A DNA stretch of 64,000 bases from Pictodentalium vernedei (taxonomy: Eukaryota > Mollusca > Scaphopoda > Dentaliida > Dentaliidae), in contig CM062295.1 of assembly GCA_031216915.1 (NCBI GenBank), positions 180,124,927-180,188,926 of the forward strand, written 5' to 3'. Position numbers and translations under genes: made by a program. The notes beneath the pieces are model-generated. The model ran no database searches. It saw nothing but the letters and a program-made list of their open reading frames with translations, and had not been told where the DNA came from. How positions within the stretch are numbered: position 1 is the stretch's first letter; every line of letters starts with the position of its first letter. Positions 11,457 through 21,120 of this stretch are shown here, in pieces.

Positions 11457-12270
11457 AACAATATTTATCAATAAAACCTTACAGATAAGGTTGTCAATGA
11501 TAGCCATATTTGTACAATTTCATTGACAAAGTGTCAGGATATTTCAGGTCATGTTATCTTTGTACTGGTTAATTTGTGGGCGCGATGTTACGTAAAGGGT
11601 TAAATTAACTCAATTCTTTTCACTCGAATCCCAGCAGGGGTGCATCGAGAATCTACATAGATTCTCGATGGTTTCTTGCGAGAATCTTTGCGTTAATCGA
11701 TTCTTGAATTCTCGTCAAAATATAAGCCCTGTTATCCCTTCACTCCCATACAACCACAAACTGATACATAGAGAAGGTTGCCCCAAGTGTATTCTTCCTT
11801 GAGAACTCTGGTTGGCTGTGTTTATTTTGACAATGTTCTTACATCAGTGTTGACTTCCTAGATACAGGCAACCAACAATCATATAGAAATACTGTTAAGT
11901 GATCTGGAGCTGTGTACATGTATACATATGATAGTTATTCTCGTGAAAATTTATCTGAGAGTTGAAGGGTTACCTCTGAACCCACTGAGTATTTTCAGAA
12001 TATTTTTCATCAAGTCTAGTCATGGCTGCTTCAAAGCAGTCACGACTAGATTTGATAAAAAATTTATCGAAATTTAACTCAAGAAATTATTGGACAAAAA
12101 GTCTAGTCAATTTACAGTGGGGGAATTTATTTAAATGTGCCCAAATTATACTTATTTCAGTGGCAAGAGATTCTGTGTCTTGGGCAGGAATATCCACCAG
12201 AAGAATGCAAGGTGTTCATGGCTGTCAGTTGAAAATATTGGCCAAACTATGGTTCCTTATAAAGTCTTTC
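11457..12270. other. No gene; family Q foldback at about 11732-11973
   Basis: No exon was seen. The segment 11732-11973 has imperfect inverted ends (TTATCCCTTCACTC / GAGAGTTGAAGGGTTA) and a central CTTCCTAGATACAGG stem related to 15815-15977 and 40403-40546. Repeated ATTCTCG / CGAGAAT words occur at 11645-11720. Confidence 0.5.
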
Positions 12271-12800
12271 AATAAGCCTTTTTAAAACTGCCATCTTGGC
12301 TTTTAATCTATGCAAGATCACAGGTCTCGGGGTGTAAACAAAGCAATTTTCATGTTCGTTGCATTGAGTTCTGTGTCAGCCAAGACAACTAGTTTCGTGA
12401 AATATCAAGTTTAAATTCGAAGAACCAATGTCATCATTTGAATTAACTAAAGTGGCAACCCTAGATGATTTTAAACGATGGGATACCGCAGGTTTAAAGA
12501 CTTTTCATACAGAGACGAGGACTTGTTTTGAGTGGCAACAAGGAAGCACTTGCTGCACAGAGTTTCTCGTCTTGGTGAATCCCTGAAAGTTGTCAAAACA
12601 TTGCTCATTGTTTTAAACAAATGGTATCCTTGGCTAAAAGCTTTTTGTATTTGCACTAATGAACGAAATGGAGTCTGAAGCACCTCACATGCTCTCTTCT
12701 CCCATTGCTTACAACGTGTTTTCTTGAAATGTTTACAGCTCGCCACCTGTGACCTTGAATAGATTAAAAGCCAAGATGGCAGTTCTGAGAAAGGCTTATT
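12271..12800 (+). mobile_element. Foldback DNA element, family R copy 1
   Basis: Inverted ends of about 55 bp (12271-12325 and 12746-12800) begin AATAAGCCTTT and include CTTGGCTTTTAATCTAT, with a few mismatches. Copy 2 at 17801-18315 has the same ends and an internal sequence in the opposite orientation. There is no ORF of note, so it is probably non-autonomous. Confidence 0.8.
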
Positions 12801-12815
12801 TAACTTTATGTAATA

Positions 12816-13140
12816 GGGAGCATGGTGGATCATTGGTTAGGGCATTGCATTTGGGATCAAAAGGTTGACAGTTTGATCCTGGCCTGTGCTATCTACAGCC
12901 CTATTACACAGCTCCACTGTGCCTCCACATAGGCAGTCATGATTGGGCAAGACACTTAATCATGCTTTCCTATGAGGAGGCACAGTGGAGCTGTGTAATA
13001 GGGCTAGGGGCTGCAATAATGGAACACTTGCCTCCAACCAATGCTCACCCAAGTTGTTCGGAAGGTAACTTGGGGAGTCTGACAGTTATGCACCATTGTT
13101 TGATGGTTCTCTCTGGTTTCCTCCACCTGTAAAACTGTCA
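12816..13140 (+). mobile_element. tRNA-derived SINE with internal inverted duplication
   Basis: The head has an A-box-like TGGATCATTGGTTAGGGC and a B-box-like GGTTGACAGTTTGATCC; the tail has TCTGACAGTTATG.. and GGTTTCCTCCACC as in the other SINE copies here. Between them, perfect 30-bp inverted arms (12897-12926 and 12976-13005) flank the conserved TTGGGCAAGACACTTAAT core. The SINE ends 17 bases from the KCC 5' splice site at 13157, antisense to the gene. Confidence 0.75.
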
Positions 13141-13157
13141 GATATGAGATATATTAC

Positions 13158-13363
13158 CTGAAAATACACCACTAGCTATTCCTGGAACACCTGGAATCAA
13201 CCTCACATCATGGGCTTTGAAATAATCATCACAGGTAGTTGTTCCATTGAAAACTGTGCAATAGTGAGAAAAAATAGGTCCAGATGGATTCTTAGTGCAC
13301 CAAACAGAATTATTCATTGTCACAGAGTCTTGTGTTAATAATCTATCACCTAATAAGCAGATC
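13158..13363 (-). CDS. KCC: K-Cl cotransporter exon (extracellular loop)
   Basis: This 206-nt exon encodes the large extracellular loop typical of KCCs, between TM5 and TM6. On the minus strand it follows TTAATTCTTCAG and is followed by GTAATA. It reads ICLLGDRLLTQDSV, then VWCTKN, YCTVFNGTTTCDDYF and IPGVPGIASGVFS. The four loop cysteines expected of KCCs are present, with N-glycosylation sequons NNS and NGT. Its first base completes the GAG codon begun by exon 21121-21341, so VEICLLGD reads straight across, as in vertebrate KCCs (..VCMLGN). Phase also fits exon 1902-2042. No defects are seen. Confidence 0.92.
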
Positions 13364-13529
13364 CTGAAGAATTAAAAAAAGAGTTATAAGGTCAAGTCGA
13401 GCCAAATCAATTCCATTTTTACAGACCTCTTCTAAAAAAAACATTAAGATTAGTATAGAACAGAATATGTTAAGAGGTGAAGTTTGACCTCCAGTAGTCT
13501 CATAAAAATGAAATACAATGAAACCCTTT

Positions 13530-13930
13530 AGGCCTAAAAAAATTAAAAATCTGTTTCTCAGGCCCTCCCGCATGGTCCTTTTGGCTGCCGCATGCTCTCT
13601 TTTTATAACCAATTTAAACTTTAAAAAAATTAAAATTAAATGGTTTATGTCTGATATTTTACCCAACTTAAAAATATTGATGAATTTGTCCCTTGAGTGC
13701 AAGAAGGCTTTGCAATGCTTTAGCATTGCAAAGCCTTCTTGCACTCAAGGGATGAAATACACCACCACCCATGCTATTCTGTAGATTATGAGGCCTAAAA
13801 CTTGAAACAAGAACATGAACTTTTGCTGGCAAAGAAGAAATTACTGAAATAAAAAATAAAATAAAAAACCGCTCGCCCGCATGCAATTTCTCAAATAATG
13901 GCCTGAGAAACAGAAGATCTACTTTGTGTG
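13530..13930 (+). mobile_element. MITE-like foldback element, family P copy 2
   Basis: Terminal inverted words CTGTTTCTCAGGCC (13551-13564) and GGCCTGAGAAACAG (13900-13913) are perfect. In the centre a perfect 31-bp-arm hairpin (13689-13719 and 13722-13752, two-base loop) is present. It is better preserved than copy 1 at 2262-2640. It lies 170 bp upstream of a KCC exon in the intron. Confidence 0.8.
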
Positions 13931-13962
13931 GCCTTATCAGTGAAAAATTGCAGTTTGTTTAT

Positions 13963-14165
13963 TTGTGTTTAGGATCACATATTTCTATAATAATGGCTAA
14001 TAGTGACTGCAACATGGAGATAAAGTCAAGTCAAGACAATTGTTTATACAATGTTGGCCATTTTAGAGGACTTCCACCATAAGCATTGGTTACGGGTCAT
14101 ATTTTACCAGTAAAACAGAGTTTGTTCACCACAGTAAACGAGCACTGCTTCACTTCACAGAGTTT
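13963..14165 (+). repeat. Dispersed repeat, family S copy 1
   Basis: It shares with 16675-16876, 44816-45022 and (reversed) 21415-21550 the order ATATTTCT, AACATGGAGATAAAGTCAAG, GAGGACTTCCACC, ATTTTACCAGTAAAACAGA and CACAGTAAACGAGCACTG. No coding role was seen. Confidence 0.7.
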
Positions 14166-14198
14166 CCAGATGGCAAAATATTGCAATTAATGGGAATA

Positions 14199-15665
14199 TT
14201 AACTGGATGAGTGCTAGAAGCTTATATCAGGGCTTTCAAAACAAGAGGCCACAAGGGGCCTTAATCGCTCACCTGCCAAAGTGATTCAAAGAAGTATTTG
14301 GGGTCACATTCAGTTAGACATGGTTCATCAACACTACAAAGGAATGAAGTCATGAAAGGCAAATTTTATAGAAAAATACTAAGGAATGGATTTGAACAAA
14401 CCTGAACCTAACATGCTCCCCCCTACCACCCCACCTACCCACCCAAAGAGAGCCCAAATATTAAGCCAGGGACTCAAATTGAACAAACATTAATCTGATC
14501 CTGATCCCCCTTGAGAAGTTATATACCAAATATGAAAGAATTCTGACTGGTGGATCTGAAAAAGAAGGTTTTTAAAGAAATATCCTCACATTGCACTAAG
14601 TTAAACTTTGGGCTCAAGTAGGGAGCCAAAATTTTAACCCATGGACCTGATTTGAACAAACTTGAATTTGACCCACCTAGAGATGTTGTCTACCAAATAT
14701 GAAAGGATTCTGATTGGTGGATCTGAAGAAGAAGATTTTAAAAGAAATTCCCTCATATTGCACTAAGTTAAAATTCAGGCTCCCATAGGTGGCCCAAATT
14801 AATAACCCAGGGGCTAGGTTTGAACAAACAGGAATCTGATCCACGAACTGTAAAAGGATTCTGACTGGTGGGTCAGAAGAAGAAGATTTTAAAAGAAATT
14901 TCCTCATATTGCACTAAGTTAAAATTTGGGCTCGCCCTAGGAAGCCCAAATCTCAACTCAGTGATCTGATTTCAACAAACTTGAATCTGACCCCTCTTGA
15001 GATGTTGTATACCAAATATCAGATGATTCTAACTGAAAGTTCTGGAGAAGAAAATTTTAAAAGAAATTTCCTCATATTGCACTAAGTTAAAATTCGGACG
15101 GCCATAGGAAACCCAAATATCAACCTAGGGACTAGGTTTGCACAAACTTGAATCTGACCCTCCTAGAGATGTTGTATACCAAAAATGAAAGCATTCTGAC
15201 TACAGGGTCCAAAGAAGAAGATTTAAAAAAAAATTCCTCATATTGCACTAAGTTGATATTCGGAGCCAAATATTTACCCAGGTAACCGATTTGAACAAAC
15301 CTGAAACTGACCCACCATGAGATGTTGTATACCAAATATGAAAGGATTCTGACCGGTGAATATGAAGAAGATTTTTAAAGAAATATTGTGCTAAGTTAAA
15401 ATTCAAGCTCCCATAGGGAGCCCAAATATAAACCCAGGGACTTGATTTGAACAAATCTGAATCTGTCCCCCATGGGGGTTGTATACCAAGCATGAAAGGA
15501 TTCTGTTTCCTATTCATTCAAATGCAAATAATATTTTGTTTATATAAGTTTGTTCTACCACAAATTATTGGAGTGTCTTTGGGTACTCTCCAATAATTTG
15601 TAATAAAACAAATTTTGAATCACAAATTTAGACCAGAAAAAATAATCTAGCCCTCAACCAGTTAA
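14199..15665 (+). mobile_element. TTAA-flanked foldback element V3, split by element A4
   Basis: The left end TTAACTGGATGAGTGCTAG (14199) and right end CCCTCAACCAGTTAA (to 15665) match intact V copies at 19124-19344 and 44380-44629. The central stem (CAAATTATTGGAGTG..CTCCAATAATTTG, about 15552-15603) survives in the right part. Family A sequence (14241-15505) sits between the left end and the stem, so V3 was present first. The final TTAA is shared with the next element. Confidence 0.7.
14241..15505 (+). mobile_element. Helentron/pearl-like element, family A copy A4 (3' truncated)
   Basis: It starts ACAAGAGGCCACAAGGGGCC TTAATCGCTCACCTG, the family A 5' hairpin and CGCTCACC word. It is followed by about seven 150-168-bp units with GAACAAACTTGAATCTGACC, ATACCAAATATGAAAGGATT and GAAGAAGAAGATTTT. 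The CAGGTGAGCTAA hairpin end is absent. Short frames on the minus strand are repeat translations. Confidence 0.7.
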
Positions 15666-16057
15666 CCCTCTGCACGCCAATGTCAAATTCAAACTAACAA
15701 AATTTCAAGCAGCAAATTTGTCTCATAATGCAACTAGGAATTTACCCCCTTATGTCAACAAACTGCGACTTTTATAATGCCCCAAAAAAGTTGCCAAAAG
15801 TGTGTTCTTCCTTGATAACTCAACTTGTAGGATGCTTTTATCTTGACAGTGTTTTTGAATCATTGTTGCCTGCCTCTACAGGTAGCCAACAATAATATAG
15901 AAAGAGTTAAGTCATCTACCACTGTGGACATGTATATATAGTAGATAACCTAAAATTAATCCGAGATCTTAATGGTTAACCAATTCAGACTTGTTTCACA
16001 GCTCACTGAATTGTTGGTAGCTTAACATTAGTATGCAGAGTGTTGAACCAGAATTTA
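15662..16057 (+). repeat. TTAA-type element fragments (X1 and Q2)
   Basis: TTAACCCTCTGCACGCC begins at 15662, the end of family X (compare 50743-50957, reversed). From about 15732 to 15977 the sequence follows family Q, with GTTGCCTGCCTC-TACAGGTAGCCAACAAT and an end near TTAATGGTTAA. Boundaries between the two are not sharp. Confidence 0.5.
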
Positions 16058-16650
16058 ATTGTTTTCCTACCAGGCATGTCCACTGGTACCTGTACCAGCA
16101 CCACTGGTTCCCTCATGCTCCAACCGGTACTGGTACTGAGGCTTTTGACCTGCCGGTACTGGGACAAAATTATTTTATGGGGAAATTCCGAATTGAACAA
16201 GGGTAAACAGGCTGATAATCATGTATGGCACACTTGTACGACATACTTTTAACTTATTTGTGAATGAACACATCAAAACATTCTAAGGTGCATGTTCTGT
16301 CTGCACCACAACCTCGATAAGGCCAACCATTTTGACTTTTCATACATCGCATCAAAGACACTGAAAGTGCAGTCATCGGCCAATTCAAAGAAATTATTCT
16401 AGGGTGACATCATCAAAGTAATCATAAAGCACAGTCTTCATGTTTTATGCTTACTTTGATGTCCCTGCAGAATAATTGGCACAATGCCATGTTTGTCTTG
16501 CGATCTTGGGCATTGGCATGGTTTAAATGCGAATTTCTGCAATATGATTGCGATATGTCATGCAGTTGTTTTGTCCCGGCACCGGTTTCGGCGTGACAGG
16601 CTCTGTCCTGTCCCAGTATCGGTGGTACTTTTGACATGCCTGTTTCCTAC
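16058..16650. repeat. Possible foldback element
   Basis: ACCAGGCATGTC near 16070 and GACATGCCTG near 16632 are inverted, and both flanks hold GGTACTGGGAC / GTCCCAGTATC words. The match is imperfect and no second copy was seen. Confidence 0.4.
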
Positions 16651-16674
16651 ATCTGGGTGATCAATTATTGGTAT

Positions 16675-16876
16675 TGAAGGTCATTTTCAGAATTTGTGGC
16701 TATAACATGCCCCTCATCAAAATATAAAGTCAAGTTTAGCCAATCGTTTATACCTATGCTGACCAACTTGGAAGACTTCCACTCCAGGCTTTGGTTACTG
16801 TGTACTATTTTACCAGTAAAACAGAACTTGTTTACCACAGTAAAAAAGCACTGCATCACTTGCCATCCCATAGGGG
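16675..16876 (+). repeat. Dispersed repeat, family S copy 2
   Basis: It matches 13963-14165 in order, including ATAAAGTCAAGTTTAGCCAA, GAAGACTTCCACTCCAGGC and TTTACCACAGTAAAAAAGCA. Confidence 0.7.
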
Positions 16877-17412
16877 TATTCTAATATATCTTATTTGGAA
16901 GAGTTTATGGAACAACACAGTACGTTAAAATGATTATATAGTACTATGGTCTCAAAAGCAGTCTTTTACTCGATGAGATTGGGGTTATTTCCTGAATAAA
17001 ATATAGTTTAAACAAAAATCAAACATGAAATACAAACACAAATAACAGAGATTCAATATTTTCAAATTTCTTTTCCAACAGGTAAGCTTCTAAAAAAACT
17101 TTTTCAACAATTCTTGTCGGAGAAGCACAATAACAATACATGTTGACCTAACTATGATCACTCTACACATTACACAGCACTTGCACACTCGATAAAATAT
17201 GTAAAATTTTTTCAACAGGAATAAACACATTAATCCTACAAGTACGGGAGATGATTTTGGTTGTTTGTGGTATATACCGAAACATCACCCAGAAAAAATG
17301 GATTAGAGCATTTTTTCAGATCAGAACGACGATTTAGAAGCTATAAAATTGTTGTATATACCCTTTCTTGATTGGCGGATGAACACAAGGCTTTGGGAGT
17401 GGGAGAAAAATG
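16877..17412. other. No recognised feature
   Basis: AT-rich, with no exon, repeat or element end that I could support. It lies within a KCC intron. Confidence 0.5.
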
Positions 17413-17523
17413 ATCCATCATGACCTGATGTGCGAGATGGAAAAATCTCACCCTTGTATCCAGCCCACAAATCTGCCCCCTTGGGAGAGATTTTTTCATC
17501 TCACACCTCAGGTCATCATGGAT
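17413..17523. repeat. Imperfect inverted repeat
   Basis: The arms 17413-17449 and about 17485-17523 (ATCCATCATGACCTGATG / CTCAGGTCATCATGGAT) pair with a handful of mismatches around a 37-base spacer. No second copy was seen. Confidence 0.75.
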
Positions 17524-17800
17524 TATATTTATCTCAATTACAATCGAAATACAACATCATGTCATGCTAATGTTAATATCATGAGCTCTATAATGGTGCA
17601 TCTCAGCATTTTTCTGCTCATTTCAGCACCCTAACTCAGTCTCCATGTTAGAGATGGGCAGTATTGGAATTTTGAGTGAGCATGCCATTTTAGGAGGTTC
17701 TGTTGACAATAGACATATCACCTGCGTAATGATTTCTGGCTAGAAATCAATGCTAAGCAACTGGACATGTACAGTTTGTAGTCTAGTGGGAATTCGGGAC
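17524..17800. other. No recognised feature
   Basis: Intronic sequence with no supported gene or element. Confidence 0.45.
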
Positions 17801-18315
17801 AAAAAGCCTTTTTCAAAACTGCCATTTTGGCTTTTAATCTATGCAAGGTCACAGGTTGTGAGGTGTAAACATTTTATTGTAAGCAATGAGAGAAGAGAGT
17901 GGGCGAAGTGCTTCAGACCCCATTACATTCATTAGTGTGAATCCCCCAAAAAACAAGACTATGGCAATATTGTATGAGAACTTTCATTATTTCGAATTGA
18001 GTTCCTATCAACTTAAATGGTGTTTGAATGCGCGCTGTGTCATGACTCTGTGGCCACTCAAAACAAATCCTCGCCTCCGCAAAAAAGTCTTTAAACCTTT
18101 GGTATCCCATCGTTTAAAGTCATCTAGGGTTGCCCCTTCCGTTAATTGATGATGACATCAGTTCTACGAATTTAAACTTCATATTTCACAAAACTAGTTG
18201 TCTTGGCTGACACAAAACTCAATGCGACGAACATGGAAATCGCTTTGTTTACAACCTGCGACCTCTGGCCTTGCATAGATTAAAAGCCAAGAAGGCAGTT
18301 TCGAAAAAGGCTTAT
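17801..18315 (-). mobile_element. Foldback DNA element, family R copy 2
   Basis: It has the same 55-bp-type inverted ends as 12271-12800 (GCCTTTTTCAAAACTGCCAT / GAAAAAGGCTTATT). The right internal part (GTTGTCTTGGCTGACACA) is the reverse complement of the left internal part of copy 1, so the two copies are inserted in opposite orientation. Confidence 0.8.
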
Positions 18316-18499
18316 TGCTCATGCCCTTCTTTCATAAAAAGGAACCCTTCAACTGCTATCAAGTATCAAAAAGGCCTTATAAATAGTGAATGAAGGAAAA
18401 ATTTGAAAATTCAGAAGGTTTCGGTATTCAATGATTAGTTCTGTTCGGTTTTTCGGTGTCCCCATGATATTGGTATCAGTTTGGTTTTTCAGTATCAAG

Positions 18500-18743
18500 C
18501 TTGAAAATAAGCAATCTGTCATTTGCAGAATGAAGTCCCCAGAAGGGGAATTTAATGGTGCTATCCCATACAGTTAATTTATCCTCTGGGTACCTCTTGC
18601 TGTTTAAATTTGAGACCTTGATTCAGATTGAGGTTCACAGAGGGTAAATTTAGTGATGCTACCCTGCACAGCAGGGTAGCATCACCGAATTCACCCTCTG
18701 GGGTCCTCAATCTGAAGATGACGGTCTGCTTATTTTCAGGCTT
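18500..18743 (+). mobile_element. MITE, family U copy 1
   Basis: Inverted ends (CTTGAAAATAAGC / GCTTATTTTCAGG) enclose a palindromic core GATGCTACCCTGC-ACAGC-AGGGTAGCATC near 18656-18684 and repeated CCTCTGGG / CAGAGGGTAAATTTA words. Other copies are at 24402-24602 and 49822-50069. Confidence 0.75.
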
Positions 18744-19123
18744 GTTTGGTATATTGCCCATCTCTACTCCATGTTTTACTCTTTTATTTTCTAGGTACAG
18801 TGGGGCCATGTTAATAGAATAGCCACTTTGCCAGCAAAAATTAGTTAACTAACTGCATTATTTAGAGCGATTTGGTCACTTTCGTGTATTCTTGAGATAA
18901 ACTTAACATTTACTCTATTGTATCTTGCTTGATAGAGCTCCTTAATGATCCCAAATAGATCTATGAGCAAAGGGAATTCAGTGACTAACAGGGTAATTTC
19001 TCAACTTATACAATTTTTCATTAAATTTACAGGAGTTTACTCTATGACCTACATGTAAATAACATGAAAAATTTGTACTGAAGGTGTAGTAAATACTTTT
19101 GTGTTTAGAAGTTAAACTATACA
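18744..19123. other. No recognised feature
   Basis: AT-rich intronic sequence with no exon or element boundary seen. Confidence 0.45.
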
Positions 19124-19344
19124 GTTAACTGTTTGAGTGTTAGAAGCCACTATCATGGCTCTACTGAAAAGTGCTGGATGCTGCATAAGTAGTGGCTTTA
19201 CACTGTTTGCATTAGCTTGATGTGCTCAGCAGTAGAAATTTTTTTATATAAAATTGTTTGGTTGCAATTTATTGGTGAGTGCCTACTGGAATTACCCATG
19301 TTTCAAATGACTTTTGAAAAATAATTTGGCACTCAACCAGTTAA
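19124..19344 (+). mobile_element. TTAA-flanked foldback MITE V1
   Basis: TTAACTGTTTGAGTG at the left and CACTCAACCAGTTAA at the right are inverted with one mismatch. The interior has AGAAGCCACTATCATGGC and GCAATTTATTGGTGAGTGCC, shared with 44380-44629. The TTAA ends suggest a piggyBac-type target, by analogy. Confidence 0.7.
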
Positions 19345-19384
19345 CACTGTTATTCAATTAAGAGATATCCAATTAAGTGGGCTC

Positions 19385-19611
19385 AACTGTACTCATAAAT
19401 GGAATTGAACAAACTTGTAAATAGTCAACAAATATCTCACGTGCTAAATATAAAATTATTTATGCAATGGTTTGGATGAAGATTTTCTAATGTTTCCCTC
19501 ATTGCCTAGTGTTAAAATCTGGGGCCACATTGCACCCCTAAAAATAACTGTAGAGGTTTGAATTGAACAAACCTTGTAAATCATCCTAACAACAGAGATT
19601 GTCTTTTTTTC
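19385..19611 (+). repeat. Family A-like remnant
   Basis: GAATTGAACAAACTTGTAAA near 19400 and again near 19560, with GATGAAGATTTTCTAATG and CCCTCATTGCCTAGTGTTAA, resembles the core units of family A. No ends remain. Confidence 0.45.
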
Positions 19612-19614
19612 TGT

Positions 19615-19953
19615 TTCTGGGGTTTAATGACAATTTCAAGGGCCAGAGTCACATCATGTTGAACAGTTTTACAGGTGGAGGAAGCTAGGATACCCAGAGA
19701 GAACTACCGAACAGTGGCAAGCCACTATATAACACCCCAACTGCCTAACTCTGCAGAAGCAAAGTTAGCAGCAGTTGCAGACAGGTACAACATCGATGTG
19801 CAGTATGGCTGATGAACCGCCACATGGGCAATCAGGATTGCGATTAAGTGTCTTGCCTAAGAACAAAACACAGTTATCACTGGTTAGGATCAAACCCTCA
19901 ACTTTCTGATTTGAAGTCCAAGGCTCTAACCTGACTCAGCCACTGCACTCCCC
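19615..19953 (-). mobile_element. tRNA-derived SINE
   Basis: On the minus strand it begins GGGAGTGCAGTGGCTGAGTC, has a B-box-like GAGGGTTTGATCCTAACC, the core GGCAAGACACTTAATCGCAA and the tail with GTTCTCTCTGGGTATCC. It is diverged, and no clear target duplication was seen. Confidence 0.75.
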
Positions 19954-20026
19954 ATTACAGAGATGTTATATATCCAATAAGGAATGTTTGGAACAGTTTG
20001 GGAGCATGGATTCAAAAAAGCTTGTT

Positions 20027-20151
20027 CAAATGAGGGGTCACATGATATGGTTTTGTTGAATGTTTCTGATAGATAATTATTTTTTGACTGCTCGATTTGT
20101 ACATGGGGGATGCAGCTGATTTGTTAGGGGAAGGATTATCCCTTTGAGACT
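20027..20151 (+). repeat. Half copy of foldback family W (W2 type)
   Basis: GAGGGGTCACATGATATGG and TTTTGTTGAATGTTTCTGA match the right half of the palindrome at 25301-25549. The left half is absent. The full W1 element starts at the next base pairs. Confidence 0.65.
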
Positions 20152-20403
20152 TTAACCCTTTACCTAACGTAACGGCCAAAACCGGCCAGCGCTATTCTAA
20201 AAAATCGCCAATTAATTTTCATTATTTTTTTCATTTTTTGTCTCAAAAACATAGGTTATGACCCCTCGTTGGAACGAGCTCGTCGAGCTCGTTCCAACGA
20301 GGGGTCATAACCTATGTTTTTGAGACAAAAAATGAAAAAAATTAGTTATTCAAGAATTATTTTTGCAAGTGTCGTCTGCTTTTCAGGTTAGGTAAAGGGT
20401 TAA
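20152..20403. mobile_element. Palindromic TTAA foldback element W1
   Basis: Perfect 17-bp terminal inverted repeats TTAACCCTTTACCTAAC lie at 20152-20168 and 20387-20403. Inside, 20224-20282 and 20284-20342 form perfect 59-bp arms around the single base 20283; the centre is CGAGCTCG-T-CGAGCTCG. TTAA plus CCC at the ends is the pattern of piggyBac-type MITEs, so that class is the best guess. There is no coding sequence. It would extrude as a long hairpin and may be unstable in cloning. Confidence 0.9.
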
Positions 20404-20544
20404 TTATTCTGACGTTCAAACGTCACTGGGAATTCAGTTAATTCAACATTTTTCAAAATGCGATGTCAAATGTCGAAAAGTACAAACAACAAGATATTTT
20501 TCACATTAGTGATTAAGTTGTTGTGGGCTACATTATTTTTGGTG

Positions 20545-20746
20545 GTCTGAATTTGTTATTCAAAACTTGTTTTATTACAAATTATTGTTTATTATTGTTA
20601 TTATACAATAATTTGTAACAAAATAAATTTATATAAACAAAATATTATTTGTGTTTGACTGAATATGAAAAGGAAAGTGTTGGCTTTTGCTCTGGTATCC
20701 TCATTTTTTTAAATGCTTGATAGTGGCTTTTAACACTCAAGCAGGT
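20545..20746 (-). mobile_element. Foldback element V4 (decayed)
   Basis: The stem ACAAATTATTGTTTATTATTG / ACAATAATTTGT is followed by TGCTTGATAGTGGCTTTTAA and ACACTCAAGCAGGTAA, the reverse complement of the V left end. The opposite end is eroded. Confidence 0.55.
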
Positions 20747-20974
20747 AAGAAGTCTTGACAGCAGGATTATATTAGTTTTTTAGGCTACGATAACATTTGG
20801 CTCAACGGTTGTCACTGAACACTATTTCGGAGAAAATAGGAATTGAGGATAAAACTTTAAAAAATCGAAAAATAATAACAAAACAAATGACCACACAGTA
20901 TCAACGCGCTGTTTAATTTCGTACATCATAAGACGTACAAAAGTATCAAAGGGTTAATCATCTTTATAGAGATG

Positions 20975-21100
20975 TTATTGGAACAAGTTCAATGAGGGGT
21001 TATAAACTGTTTCTGATGCCAAAAAAATTTGCATTTTAAGATCCCCTTATACATTCCAAGATTTTTGCAAGTGTCATTCTCTTGTTATGTAAGGTTAAAA
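20975..21100 (+). repeat. Half copy of foldback family W (W1 type)
   Basis: AATGAGGGGTTATAAACTG, TGCAAGTGTCATTCTCTTG and a terminal TAAGGTTAAA match the right half of W1. It lies 20 bp from the KCC 5' splice site at 21120. Confidence 0.6.
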
Positions 21101-21120
21101 ATATACTAAAAAGCACTTAC

